Assembly (NCBI RefSeq): GCF_036320965.1 | Contig: NC_092225.1 | Span: forward strand, 55,788,515 to 55,852,514 | Reading direction: 5' to 3' | DNA from: Panulirus ornatus | Lineage: Eukaryota > Arthropoda > Malacostraca > Decapoda > Palinuridae | Length of the DNA: 64,000 nt | Shown here: piece after piece, positions 23,421-37,179 of the stretch | How the letters are laid out: each line of letters opens with the position of its first letter | Numbering within the stretch: position 1 is the stretch's first letter | The notes under the pieces: model-generated | Seen by the model: only the letters and a program-made list of their open reading frames with translations | Database searches by the model: none | Told to the model about the DNA's origin: nothing | Translations under genes and position numbers: made by a program

Positions 23421-24219
23421 TGATATGTAGATAACACCGACAAAGTATTTTTGATACATACATGTTATATATCTCTACTGGTCCTTTAAGAACATTATAT
23501 AGATATAATTTGTCTGACAAAGTGGAAGTTTCCAAAACAAACAACACAAAGAATCTTTAGGTAAGATTTAATATATCAACAGCTTCACATTTTATGATTA
23601 ATCTCTAAGGCTCTGATGCCATATCATTCTAATTTTGCGAGGGGCGTTCTTTGGATAGAAAGATTTAGAGCGTTGTGGCATATGCGGGGCGACGTGTTGT
23701 TTTAACCAGGGCATGTGTTAAGCTGTTGAGGCAATACATGTACTCTGTAAGGCTGGGCTTTGGGCGGTAGAACCTAGTTTCAGTACATCATACATGGCAC
23801 TACGAAGGCGGGAAAAGGCACTCTGATAAATGAAATTGTTCATCATCATGTTTTTTATGAAGAATTGTTCTGTCTTTTGTTCTTCTAACTTTATACTCAC
23901 AAGTTCCCACTTCTCCGACAGGAAGCTGGAGCGTGTGTGGACGTGTGTGCATCACTCTGGTGGCGTCTACCACAGCTCTCCTAGCACTCCTGTAAGACCC
24001 AGCAACCGCAGCTGTACCACACACACTCTACGTACACCCGCCACCTTCCCACTTTGGTCTACGCACTCGCCAAGTGTTCAGTTTTTGCTCGCCAAGTTAT
24101 ACGGACAGAGTTATGTTGTGGTCGTCTTTTGTACAGATCTTTTTCAAACGGACTGTTGTTCTAGACTTTTTTTTTTTTACAGACATCATAATATGTTTCA
24201 TCGAATTTCATTTTCATGA
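23421..24219. other. No recognised gene
   Basis: A plus frame of 129 codons (23830-24219) ends in a T10 run and has no recognised motif. Confidence 0.4.
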
Positions 24220-24574
24220 AGTATAATTTAGTAGATGTATGGTTCACAGAGGTGTATGATTCGACAGATGCATGATTCAACAATGTATGATATCTTTCAC
24301 CTCTGTAGATGTATGGATAAGTTGTATATTTCACTGGTGTGTACGTTTCAGAAGTATGTTTCAGTAAGGTATATATATATATATATGTTTCGTACGTTGT
24401 AATCGTCAGTATATTTTTCATCAGATAAATCCATCACTTGGTATGATTTCCTTATATTTCAGTAGTTTGTATGTTTAACCAGATGTGTATCACACATAAT
24501 GTATATTTCACTATATTTCATCACGAGTATGTTTCACTGGGTGTATGCTTCACCATCAGTATGTATTAGCCAGT

Positions 24575-24631
<57 letters not shown>

Positions 24632-24830
24632 CATATAACAGCATACATGTGTATATTGTCATATACAGATCTAACATGTATATCATCTTGTATCTTCCTC
24701 ATGCTTATCTCTTCATGTATCATGTATATTTTTTCAGTAGATGCATCTCGCTCTCACTATTACATATATAAGTCACACAATATATATGTACTTCTCACAT
24801 ACATATATACCTTCATGCATATCTTCCATC

Positions 24831-24892
<62 letters not shown>

Positions 24893-24980
24893 TCATATAC
24901 ATATATTCTACCATATGTATATTTCCTCACGTATATGTGACTGCACATGTGTTTGTGTACCACATGTATGTATCATAACA
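24220..24980. repeat. Decayed TATGTTTCAY-type satellite with embedded microsatellites
   Basis: Words such as GTATGTTTCAC, GTATGATTCGAC, GTATATTTCACT and ATGTATCAT recur every 15-25 bp, most clearly at 24220-24565. (TG)n at 24576-24630 and (AT)n at 24833-24889 lie inside. Periodicity is weak, so the boundaries are approximate. Confidence 0.5.
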
Positions 24981-25512
24981 CTATACTTGCATCTTCAAGT
25001 ATTGGGTCCAAGAAGTTGGTTCATCACAAAGTTCTCCACATATCCAAATAGGTGTTCATATGTAGTGTTCTTGTAACCGTAGTAGAACAGTAGAACAATT
25101 TATCGCTGCCAGCCTTGTTCACCCGTACATCCCGTTTTCTTTCGTGTTCATCGCTACGGTGGACTACGTGACTAACGCACTGAGTTATTTCTTTTTTTTT
25201 TTTTTGCTAAAGAAATTGTGGTGTGAGAGAGTAAGTTGTTTTATCGCGCTGGAAGAGAGGTAATGTCAAGGGGGTTAAGCTGTATTTTTCTGGATATTGC
25301 AGATTATCAAAATCTATTTTTTAAAAATAGGAAAGCCGATGGTTTTTACGAAGGGTTTGTTTTATTAAAAATGGAGAGTCATAGCAACTATTCTTGTATT
25401 GATTAACGAGATATAAAGAGAATTATTCTTTTAACAGATTACATGTTGAAATGCCAATACGTAGATGCAAGAAAATGGCTAATGATGGATTGGTTGTCCG
25501 CTGTTATGACCC
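24981..25512. other. No feature seen
   Basis: AT-rich DNA with a T12 run near 25195. Confidence 0.5.
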
Positions 25513-25735
25513 CAGGAGGAGCTGGGTGTGGCTAGTGGGAGGAGCTGGGTGTGGCCAGTAGGAGAACCTGGGTATGGCCATTGGAAGGAGCTGGGTGTGG
25601 CCATTGGGAGGAGCTGGGTGTGGCCAGTGGGAGGAGCTAGGTGTGGCCAGTGGGAGGAGTTAGATGCGGCTAATGGGAGGACCTGGATGTGGCCAGTAGG
25701 AGTTGAGTGTTGCCAGTGGGAGGAGTTTCTGTACG
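25513..25735. repeat. 23-bp minisatellite, about 9.5 copies
   Basis: Core GGGAGGAGCTGGGTGTGGCC followed by AGT, becoming more diverged toward the right end. Confidence 0.93.
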
Positions 25736-25844
25736 AGGTATGGGGCCATCACAACCATCAGCTCATCATCATTGTTACCACCACCATCATTTGCCCACAA
25801 CTGACCGCCGCCACCACAACCATCCCCACACAGTAGTACGTAAT

Positions 25845-26040
25845 CACCACAACCACGTCATCATCGCCGTCACCACAACCACGTCATCACCACCGTCACC
25901 ACAACCATGTCATCATCACCGTCACCACAACCACATCATCACCACCGTCACTACAACCACGTCATCATCACCGTCACCACAATCACATCATCACCACCGT
26001 CACTACAACCACGTCATCATCACCGTCACCACAACCACGT
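25845..26040. repeat. 26-bp CAC/ATC-rich repeat, about 7.5 copies
   Basis: Unit CACCACAACCACGTCATC followed by ATCACCGT. ATCATC and ATCACC versions alternate, so the larger period is 52 bp. It leads straight into the next satellite. Confidence 0.9.
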
Positions 26041-28665
26041 CATCATCACACAATAGCACGTCATATTCATCACCACCACAACCACGTCATCACCACCGCC
26101 AGCACAACTACATCATCATCATCACACAGTAGTACGTCATCATCACCGCCAGAACAACCACGTCATCATCACATAATAGTAAATCATCATCACCACCACC
26201 ACAACCACGTTATCATCACCACACAATAGTACGTCATCACCACCACCACCACAACCACGTCATCATCACCACACAATAGTACGTCATCACCACCACCACA
26301 ACCACGTTATCATCACCACACAATAGTACGTCATCATCACCACAACCACGTCATCATCACCACACAATAGTACGTCATCATCACCACCACAACCACGTTA
26401 TCATCACCACACAATAGTACGTCATCATCACCACAACCACGTTATCATCACCACACAATAGTACGTCATCACCACCACCACAACCACGTTATCATCACCA
26501 CACAATAGTACGTCATCATCACCACAACCACGTTATCATCACCACACAATAGTACGTCATCACCACCACCACAACCACGTTATCATCACCACACAATAGT
26601 ACGTCATCATCACCACCACAACCACGTTATCATCACCACACAATAGTACGTCATCACCACCACCACAACCACGTTATCATCACCACACAATAGTACGTCA
26701 TCACCACCACCACAACCACGTTATCATCACCACACAATAGTACGTCATCACCACCACCACAACCACGTCATCATCACCACACAATAGTACGTCATCATCA
26801 CCACAACCACGTTATCATCACCACACACTAGTACGTCACCACCACCACAACCACGTTATCATCACCACACAATAGTACGTCACCACCACCACCACAACCA
26901 CGTTATCATCACCACACAATAGTACGTCATCACCACCACCACAACCACGTCATCATCACCACACAATAGTACGTCATCATCACCACCACCACAATCACGT
27001 CATCATCACCACACAATAGTACTTCATCATCACCACCACCACAACCACGTTATCATCACCACACAATAGTACGTCATCACCACCACCACCACAACCACGT
27101 CATCATCACCACACAATAGTACGTCATCATCACCACCACAACCACGTTATCATCACCACACAATAGTACGTCATCATCACCACAACCACTTTATCATCAC
27201 CACACAATAGTACGTCACCACCACCACCACAACCACGTTATCATCACCACACAATAGTACGTCATCATCACCACAACCACGTTATCATCACCACACAATA
27301 GTACGTCACCACCACCACCACAACCACGTTATCATCACCACACAATAGTACGTCATCAACACCACCACAACCACGTTATCATCACCACACAATAGTACGT
27401 CATCATCACCACAACCACGTTATCATCACCACACAATAGTACGTCATCATCACCACCACCACAACCACGTCATCATCACCACACAATAGTACGTCATCAT
27501 CACCACCACAACCACGTTATCATCACCACACAATAGTACGTCATCATCACCACAACCACGTTATCATCACCACACAATAGTACGTCATCACCACCACCAC
27601 AACCACGTTATCATCACCACACAATAGTACGTCATCACCACCACCACAACCACGTCATCATCACCACACACTAGTACGTCATCATCACCACCACCACAAT
27701 CACGTCATCATCACCACACAATAGTACTTCATCATCACCACCACCACAACCACGTCATCATCACCACACAATAGTACGTCATCATCACCACAACCACGTT
27801 ATCATCACCACACAATAGTACGTCACCACCACCACCACAACCACGTTATCATCACCACACAATAGTACGTCATCATCACCACAACCACGTTATCATCACC
27901 ACACAATAGTACGTCATCACCACCACCACAACCACGTCATCATCACCACACAATAGTACGTCATCATCACCACAACCACGTTATCATCACCACACACTAG
28001 TACGTCATCATCACCACAACCACGTTATCATCACCACACAATAGTACGTCATCATCACCACAACCACGTTATCATCACCACACAATAGTACGTCATCACC
28101 ACCACCACAACCACGTTATCATCACCACACAATAGTACGTCATCATCACCACAACCACGTTATCATCACCACACAATAGTACGTCATCACCACCACAACC
28201 ACGTTATCATCACCACACAATAGTACGTCATCACCACCACAACCACGTTATCATCACCACACAATAGTACGTCACCACCACCACCACAACCACGTTATCA
28301 TCACCACACAATAGTACGTCACCACCACCACAATCACGTCATCATCACCACACAATAGTACTTCATCATCACCACCACCACAACCACGTCATCATCACCA
28401 CACAATAGTACGTCATCATCACCACCACCACAACCACGTCATCACCACACAATAGTACGTCATCATCACCACCACCACAACCACGTTATCATCACCACAC
28501 AATAGTACGTCATCATCACCACCACCACAACCACGTTATCATCACCACACAATAGTACGTCACCACCACCACAATCACGTCATCATCACCACACAATAGT
28601 ACGTCATCATCACCACCACCACAACCACGTCATCATCACTACACAATAGTACGTCACCACCACAA
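26041..28665. repeat. 44-53-bp satellite, about 55 copies
   Basis: Each unit joins CACAACCACGTTATCATC to ACCACACAATAGTACGTCAT and a variable number of CAC/ATC triplets, so unit length steps in threes (44, 47, 50, 53). The 26-bp repeat to the left shares CACAACCACGTCATCATC, so this unit looks like that repeat with an ACAATAGTACG-containing insertion. The unit has stops in every frame, so no long reading frames occur here. Confidence 0.95.
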
Positions 28666-31080
28666 CCACTACACCATTACCAACACCAACACTCCCACAC
28701 CACAGCAAGAGCATCATCACCACCAGCCACCACCACACCCACCACTGTGTCTCCACCACTAACATTCCCGAAGCCAACACCAGCCACAGGGACAGACCGG
28801 CTAGTAATGTTACAGCTGCCAGTCACCGCTTGCCGTACCCAACCACCACAGCCTCGTTACTGCCGTCACCACCACCACATCTGCTGCCACACTCCACCAC
28901 CACCAGGACAAAGTGGGGCACCATGTTGGGGGTGATGGGGCTTGTCAGTCTTCCCCCTCACCCCTTTGTGTTATACAATATACAGTGAATTTTTGATAAT
29001 GATTAATATATTCTTACAATCCTTTAATCGGTTTAGTCTCGGAAACGGGAAAAAAAGGAAGTAAGTGTATATAAACGTATATTTAACAGTTTAACAGCGA
29101 TCTTCATTAATGACCTATGAAGACTTATTCACACCACCTTCTCAAAACAACGACGTGAGTTTGTGTTCTTTAAAAATGTTAATTTGTCTCACCCAATAAA
29201 CTCCTCTGATTGTTATAGCATCCGTTTTCTGTTATCGTATGTCTATTATCATTCAAATCTGGTCGCCGGCTTCATCACAAACTTACTTCACCACAAAAGG
29301 TGCGTTAAATTTGATGAGGATTTGATGTAAATGACTCGGTTTAACATTCAGATTGACTGCAATGCGCAAAGTTCTTATTTATCTCTCGTTTTTAAGCGTT
29401 TCATCATTATCATTGCGATATCATAATACCCCCGCCTCCCGCCCACTCGCCATTGACCACCTCCTGCATCCGCGCCTCGACCAGGAGGGCGTGGGAGACA
29501 TCGGGTCGAGTGCGTGACTGGTCGCACTTGGGCCAGTGTGGACGACATACCGCCGGGAGTCCGACAAAAGCGTGTGCCTCACTGAGACTGCCCATTACTC
29601 TCATAATTCTTGAGCCACACAAATAACCTTGTAAAGCTCCGAGATAAACTGGATACTCATGTCTCTAAATATAGACACGTCTGCTTTACAAGGTGTTATC
29701 ACTTGGAATAAGCACGCTCTAAAAATACGCACTTACAAAAACAAAATCTAGTTTTTGTTTGTGTATGGCAACACTGGCGTGTACTGTCTCGCGGAAGGAG
29801 GAGGAGACGGCGTCTACACCTGCAAACAGCCATTTACCAATATAAGTAAGTACAACAACACAATCATCAAATATTGGCTCTAGATATGATCCAGTTTTGA
29901 CATGTGAGGATTACGTAGTACAGATGTGTATCCATTGGTTAACCTCTCTTTAGGAAGCTAGGATGACGCTGTGAGTATCTCAATCGACGGGTTTTTCTTC
30001 GCAATGGTATGGACTGGTGGGTGATGATCGCACGGCAGAGCACCGGTCCTGTGTATTTCATTCACTGCCTCCACATTGTGCACGTTCTCCACTACCGTTT
30101 AGGATGGGTTATTTTATTTTTATTCCTCAGTCTAGCAGGATGGTGAGAAAAATTCCCCACTCCTTGTTGGGTTAGAATTTTTCTCATACAGGTTCACGTG
30201 AGTTGTATGTAGGCTTCATTTTGCACAGTAAAATGCGTGGTCTATCCACAGATGCATTGAGTACACTCTGGAAAGGAGAATGACTCCCGGGTGTTTCCAA
30301 ACTCTGAGTCATTTCCAGTTGTAGAATTTCTTTGTCAAATAAAACTTATGATACAATTACTGCTTTTCCATATCCCATAACGTACGTTATGAACAACTAC
30401 AGAACATTTGAAGATTTAAATGTGCTAAACTTTTAAAACCTTTTTCCTGCCCAAACTTGTTTTTAAACTATTTAAAAGCCTCTGAGATTAGATATATGCC
30501 ATCTGTATCTCTGCCTGAGCTTAGCGTGTGGTGAGGAGAACGCTGGGCGTGGCTGTGCAGTGGTGAGGGAGCGGCAGGCCAGGCAGGGAACGCCGAACTC
30601 CTCCGCCATCACTTATCCTTCCCTTCTTCCGCCGACCCACATCTGAACATGTGATATACCTACCCCACTTCCTCTCTCCAGTTCTGTTTACTTAAGGTCC
30701 TCATTCCTCCAATTTATTTATAATTTGTAAATTTCAGGCAAGATGAAGTCTCGGCTTCCTAAAACTAAAATTCTTTATCAAGTGATGAAATCTGGTGTCT
30801 CATTACCTGCTATAGTATATCTAAGTCTTTTGAAACGTAAACATGGTTTAGTTCAGGAGTTTATAAGCTTGTATCGCTAACTTTGCTCATTTATCTGTGA
30901 ATTTACAGCCTGCTACTAAGTGCGATGTTTATACTCGCATGCATACACACTAAGGACTTAATATGTGTTCATACTCAAGGTTAAGAGACGGGGCAACACC
31001 AGAGTAAAAATCGCCTCTTTACACAATTAGTCATCACAGGTTGGCACACACATGTAGAACTTCGTCCTATATTGTATTGA
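28666..31080. other. Unique-looking DNA, no recognised gene
   Basis: 28666-28940 is still CAC-rich. A GC-rich patch at 29427-29600 (70-codon minus frame) and another at 30520-30620 stand out from AT-rich surroundings but show no recognisable coding signature. Confidence 0.4.
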
Positions 31081-31240
31081 TAGGTAATTTCACACACACA
31101 CACGCACAAACGTAAGGAAAGGTACATACAATTATACATGCTGATATACAGAGGCGCGCACACACACACATGTAAGGAAATGCATAAATTAATATCCACA
31201 CTGATATACAGTGGTACACACACACGTACACACACATATG
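31081..31240. repeat. 60-bp tandem repeat, about 2.6 copies
   Basis: CTGATATACAG recurs at 31141 and 31201 and GTAAGGAAA at 31112 and 31172, exactly 60 bp apart, with CA runs between. Confidence 0.85.
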
Positions 31241-31500
31241 AGCAAAACACGCACACAACCGTATGAGATATGTGACAGCTGTTGGTCATCATGCAGCAAG
31301 TTACTGCAGTAGGCGGGGCTACACTCCCTCCAGGCAGAAAATTCAGACAACTTCAACGCTCTCTGGACATTCGCGAGTGCAAGAAACCAAACTGAAGTGT
31401 ACCATCATTTAAATGTGAAATATTGTTCTATAAAGTGCAGACATGCCTGGTGATCTCTACTTATAAAGGTAATCTTACTCTACAAATGCAGTTCAAACGT

Positions 31501-31501
<1 letters not shown>

Positions 31502-31578
<77 letters not shown>
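31502..31578. repeat. (AT)n microsatellite
   Basis: About 38 AT units, no element beside it. Confidence 0.98.
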
Positions 31579-31581
<3 letters not shown>

Positions 31582-32791
31582 AAACTGTCCCAACATCTAT
31601 TTTAGTGAATTGCGGTACTACTGTAGACAAATTATATGTATTCATAAGACAATTATTGTGATGGTAAGTCTAAACTACGATAGTTTTAAGTGATAATTGA
31701 TTCCAAGTTTATCGTGGAAATTGTGGAAGATTATTCCTGTAATATTAACGCATCTAAATGACAATAATCTTTTAAGGTTCATCTTACTTTACACAGTAAA
31801 AAACCTGTTTATAGTAAAACTATATCATTTTTGTGGCAAACATTATCATCGGTCGTTAAGTATAACCATTGGTGTGTGTGTGTGTGTGTGTGTGTGTGTG
31901 CACAGTGTTGCCATTTAGTGTGGTGAGGGCCAAATATCTTCTGGGTTCAGAGGACGTCTTGGGGGTAAGGGTTTAGCCGCGGTAATTTCTCGTGTTTATA
32001 GCTTAACACTTCGTGGTAGATGTAACAAAATCCCTGGCTTTATTCAAATGACATATATCTATTGTTAAAGCATTTTACCCAAGACTTAGGAACTCCCCAT
32101 GTGCATATTCAAGGGTCGTTATACACGGTTGTCAAGTGTAGTGAAAAAAGAATAGATTTGTATATATCTTGGGTCAGTTTTCAAACTGGAAAAATATGTA
32201 GGAAAAAAAAAATAAGGAACGTAGTAGGATGTAAGTTGTAACACGTTCTAAGGCAAAGGTTAAAAAGTTATCTGCAAAGCTGTCTAGATTTCATATGAAA
32301 ATTGAGTTATTTAAAGCTAGATTTGTGATAATGGAGAAGCAAAGCGTTTCGCCACCCCCTCTGCTCCTACCCTGCCAAGAGCCTTAATCTCGTACGTCAT
32401 GCAGGCAAACCCGGGGAGAATGCTCTCGAAATTGGTGATATGTAGTGCGCGTACTGGATCCCAGAGCTTCACGTAGGTAAATCCCATCAATCTCTGAATA
32501 TCCAAGCGTTTGTGTCATTCGTCTAGCTTTTACAGTCTCGCGTATCTAAACAAGAATTTTCAAAGCAGAAAAAAAAGGGAAGTGGTGGGGTAATGTCTCA
32601 AAGTGGGTCTATGCGAACAATTTAATTAAGACGTTTAAACACTAGGATGTATTATAGCAAGTTTTCAAATTTCATTTTGATCCTCTATGCAAATTCTTGA
32701 AGTATTTTTTTTTTCTATATTGGGCGAAATAGGCTCTGACGAAAAGAAATAATAAGAATGATAATTATAATGATTAATAATGTTAGTAATG

Positions 32792-32834
<43 letters not shown>

Positions 32835-33891
32835 TAATAATGATAATAATAGTAATAATAATAATGATAATAAATTGGCTCTGACGATAATGATAACAGA
32901 ATAATGGAAATAAGAGTGAAAATAATACGCTGTCTTGCATCCTAGAGACGAGACGGTAGAGAATATTCCCAGGACGGCCGTGGCTGCCCGAACACCCACT
33001 GAATATTGCATCAAATTTTCCTTAACTAAATTAGATACTTTATATAAACAAAATTAGATTATACTAAATTACACACAACGTCTTGAATATAACTTGAATA
33101 AAAAGCTGAAAAGTATTTCACTAACTTTCAAATTTGTCCGACAGCTAAGAGTGGGTTACTGCAGATCGGCCGCACTGCATGTTATTAGCTCGTCCGCATC
33201 TTCATGTGTGTTGCCGACTCGCCCGCCGGCCAGCCATCAGGCTCGTAATTGTTGGTGCCACTTAACAAAGCTTGGGAATAAGGCAAGTAAGTGCTAGACG
33301 TAGGAAGGACGTGCGTATAACTCAGTATGTTAATTAACCTTTTAGAAGAACGTCTAACAGACATTACAAGCGACAATGAAACAAAATTTACATGGAAAAC
33401 ATTTTCGATCATATTATTTTCTTCAGTAGTTCAAAAGTTTATTGTTGACAGTATATTTATCGTATTGATATTGAAATAAACTAGATTAAGTTTACCTGCA
33501 TCTCCAACCACGGATGATAATTTTCGTAACTATACTGAAAAGTCTAAATAATTACCCTTTGTTCGGGATTGCTGGTTAAGCAAGCTCATGCATCTTAATG
33601 AGGGAATTAAGCTATTTCCGAAATTGTTAAGATTTTCTTATCCAAACGTTAAATACAATGTGTGTTGTATTATGGAAGTTCCTGGAAATCAAGAAGCCTT
33701 TTAATTTATGAAGGTAAAGACATAAACAACTTGTGTTATGGCCAGGGGTTTCAGAGTTTCGTAATTTCAATTCCTGTTTCACAAAATTGAAATGAGTATA
33801 GAGCGAACTGTAATTAACTTCTCACCAATGTATATATAAAGGAAATTTCTCCATTGATGAGGCATATTTTGTCTGATATGCATTATGGATG
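31579..33891. other. Unique-looking DNA, no recognised gene
   Basis: It contains (GT)n at 31871-31900 and the (AAT)n tract listed separately. A 62-codon minus frame at 32317-32505 has ordinary-looking composition and possible splice sites at its edges but no recognised domain; I would not call it a gene. Confidence 0.35.
32757..32873. repeat. (AAT)n-type microsatellite
   Basis: AAT units with GAT interruptions, purest at 32790-32832. Confidence 0.95.
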
Positions 33892-35934
33892 TTGTGAAAC
33901 ATTTTTTTTTTTTTTTTGCTTAGTCGCTGTCTCCCGCGTTTGCGAGGTAGCGCAAGGAAACAGACGAAAGAAATGGCCCAACCCACCCCCATACACATGT
34001 ATATACATACGTCCACACACGCAAATATACATACCTACACAGCTCTCCATGGTTTACCCCAGACGCTTCACATGCCCTGATTCAATCCACTGACAGCACG
34101 TCAACCCCGGTATACCACATCGATCCAATTCTCTCTATTCCTTGCCCTCCTTTCACCCTCCTGCATGTTCAGGCCCCGATCACACAAAATCTTTTTCACT
34201 CCATCTTTCCGCCTCCAATTTGGTCTCCCACTTCTCCTCGTTCCCTCCACCTCCGACACATATATCCTCTTGGTCAATCTTTTCTCACTCATTCTCTCCA
34301 TGTGCCCAAACCATTTCAAAACACCCTCTTCTGCTCTCTCAACCACGCTCTTTTTATTTCCACACATCTCTCTTACCCTTACCTTACTTACTCGATCAAA
34401 CCACCTCACACCACACATTGTCCTCAAACATCTCATTTCCAGCACATCCATCCTCCTGCGCACAACTCTATCTATAGCCCACGCCTCGCAACCATACAAC
34501 ATTGTTGGAACCACTATTCCTTCAAACATACCCATTTTTGCTTTCCGAGATAATGTTCTCGACTTCCACACATTCTTCAAGGCTCCCAGGATTTTCGCCC
34601 CCTCCCCCACCCTATGATCCACTTCCGCTTCCATGGTTCCATCCGCTGCCAGATCCACTCCCAGATATCTAAAACACTTTACTTCCTCCAGTTTTTCTCC
34701 ATTCAAACTTACCTCCCAATTGACTTGACCCTCAACCCTACTGTACCTAATAACCTTGCTCTTACTCACATTTACTCTTAACTTTCTTCTTTCACACACT
34801 TTACCAAACTCAGTCACCAGCTTCTGCAGTTTCTCACATGAATCAGCCACCAGCGCTGTATCATCAGCGAACAACAACTGACTCACTTCCCAAGCTCTCT
34901 CATCCCCAACAGACTTCATTCTTGCCCCTCTTTCCAAAACTCTTGCATTCACCTCCCTAACAACCCCATCCATAAACAAATTAAACAACCATGGAGACAT
35001 CACACACCCCTGCCGCAAACCTACATTCACTGAGAGCCATTCACTTTCCTCTCTTCCTACATGTACACATGCCTTCCATCCTCGATAAAAACTTTTCACT
35101 GCTTCTAACAACTTGCCTCCCACACCATATATTCTTAATACCTTCCACAGAGCATCTCTATCAACTCTATCATATGCCTTCTCCAGATCCATAAATGCTA
35201 CATACAAATCCATTTGCTTTTCTAAGTATTTCTCACATACATTCTTCAAAGCAAACACCTGATCCACGCATCCTCTACAACTTCTGAAACCACACTGCTC
35301 TTCCCCAATCTGATGCTCTGTACATGCCTTCACCCTCTCAATCAATACCCTCCCATATGATTTACCAGGAACACTCAACAAACTTATACCTCTGTAATTT
35401 GAGCACTCACTCTTATCCCCTTTGCCTTTGTACAATGGCACTATGCACGCATTCCGCCAATCCTCAGGAACCTCACTATGAGTCATACATACATTAAATA
35501 ACCTTACCAACCAGTCAATAATACAGTCACCCCCCTTTTTAATAAATTCCACTGCAATACCATCCAAACCTGCTGCCTTGCCGGCTTCCATCTTCCGCAA
35601 AGCTTTTACTTCCTCTTCTCTTTTTACCAAATCATTTTCCCTAACCCTCTCACTTTGCACACCACCTCGACCAAAACACCCTATATCTGCCACTCTATCA
35701 TCAAACACATTCAACAAACCTTCAAAATACTCGCTCCATCTCCTCACATCACCACTACTTATCACCTCCCCATTTGCGCCCTTCACTGAAGTTCCCATTT
35801 GCTCCCTTGTCTTACGCACTTTATTTACCTCCTTCCAGAACATCTTTTTATTCTCCCTAAAATCTAATGATACTCTCTCACCCCAACTCTCATTTGCCCT
35901 CTTTTTCACCTCTTGCACCTTTCTTGTGAAACAT
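33892..35934 (-). mobile_element. Dominant LINE, best-preserved copy, with target-site duplication
   Basis: The insertion (33903-35923, 2.0 kb) is flanked by the 11-bp direct repeat TTGTGAAACAT at 33892-33902 and 35924-35934. On the minus strand it runs from a linker region through the whole reverse transcriptase and C-terminus to about 180 bp of 3' UTR and a poly(A) tail (T run, 33903-33918). It is 5'-truncated, since no endonuclease domain is present. Tail plus duplication is the expected signature of target-primed reverse transcription, and the unbroken frame argues for a recent event. Confidence 0.95.
34101..35923 (-). CDS. LINE reverse transcriptase, 5'-truncated, frame intact (about 605 codons)
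   Basis: RNA-directed DNA polymerase of a non-LTR retrotransposon, acting in a ribonucleoprotein at nicked nuclear DNA. Counting from the first GTG of the open frame (35918): an N-terminal linker (1-150), PLYKGKGDKSECSNYRGISL (161-180), QCGFRS (208-213), motif A FMDLEKAYDRV with catalytic Asp244 (242-252), motif B GLRQGCVMSP (300-309), motif C LLFADDTALV with the Asp352-Asp353 pair (348-357), motif D (LRVNVSKSK), motif E (CFRYLGVD), then a C-terminal region with CGVRWFDRV, LKWFGHMERM and RRSGRPNWRRKDGVKKILC. All catalytic residues are present and no stop occurs before the TGA at 34101. The upstream endonuclease domain and the true start are missing through 5' truncation, so this copy cannot be autonomous. 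The architecture is RTE/L1-like; the exact clade is not settled. Confidence 0.93.
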
Positions 35935-36380
35935 ATACAGGCTTAACTGTTTGGTTTTACAAAAAAAAGAAACACTACGAAACAAAAACCAGTTTTATAT
36001 TTGATGATTTTCTCTGGAATACGGATTATCTTTTATCTTTTCATTACCAAAATACTTAGGCAACCTCCAGATAACATATTGACTTCGCCAGCATTTATTG
36101 CTCATCGTTTTTGTGAAAATTTATTATACATATATTTTCACTATTAATGTAGTAAATAGTTTGCCTTTCTGTTGTAAACATTTATATAATATACAGTCTT
36201 TCTCGTAATGAATTCAGTCTGTTTAAGCTGTGAGAAATACTGTGGGATGTATGAATAGTTGAAATATACCTAAGTCTACATTATAATTAGTCAAAAAATA
36301 CCAATTTTCTATGATTTTTTTTCATAGAGCATGTATTGAAATCTTATTTTGATTTGGCAACAGTGTGGACGTTAGTTGTC
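35935..36380. other. AT-rich DNA, no feature seen
   Basis: No frames or repeats of note; it lies just upstream of the candidate promoter/first exon. Confidence 0.5.
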
Positions 36381-36425
36381 TATCAGTGTTAGTAGCCGGT
36401 GTGGAGCCTTAACGGACGGTCGTGA
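36381..36425 (+). promoter_or_regulatory. Candidate arthropod-type initiator with downstream GGACG element
   Basis: TATCAGTGTTAG matches the arthropod initiator core TCAGT, with A+1 at 36385. GGACGGTCGTG begins at +30, close to but about 2 bp beyond the usual downstream promoter element position (+28 to +32). Such short motifs occur by chance, so support rests mainly on the exon-like sequence that follows. Confidence 0.25.
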
Positions 36426-36672
36426 ATAAGCTACTGAAAGTTATTTTCGTTGAGTTCGAAAGACGACTTAAATAGCTCAGTGAGAGGGACACCAGTGTCA
36501 TCGCTGTTTATGCGAAGATTTTGTAGTGCAACAAAGTTGTGTTTTCATTAGGGAGCAGTCAGGACAAGCGGTACGGGTGGCCAACAACAGGGGGATGTTC
36601 CCAGGAGGACCACGAGCAAGGCTTCGGCACCGCTGACAACCATCATGGGTGATAGGATCTCTCATCAGCAGG
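36385..36672 (+). CDS. Candidate first exon of a host gene (coding from 36645)
   Basis: A roughly 260-bp leader of raised GC content ends in CATCATGG, a good start context, at 36645. Nine codons follow (MGDRISHQQ) plus one base, then AGG|GTAAGTG, a near-perfect splice donor with the cut after 36672. AT-rich DNA and a 130-bp (AT)n tract follow, as expected of an intron. I do not recognise the protein from nine residues. A phase-compatible acceptor lies at 38379/38380. It could be chance; no RNA evidence is available. Confidence 0.35.
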
Positions 36673-36701
36673 GTAAGTGCTATACCTCTTTTATAGATAA
36701 T

Positions 36702-37179
<478 letters not shown>

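Noticed and set aside
25528..26132. Plus frames of 102-141 codons
   Set aside because: They span the 23-bp minisatellite and the CAC-rich repeat and consist of W/G/E and H/T runs.
25845..28665. Regular array that might be read as CRISPR
   Set aside because: No unique spacers between constant repeats; the whole unit repeats, its length varies by triplets and the context is eukaryotic.
34142..35946. Plus-strand frames (up to 150 codons) opposite the intact LINE, also opposite the copies at 9.3, 20.7 and 44.4 kb
   Set aside because: They are antisense shadows of the reverse-transcriptase frame and recur at every copy.
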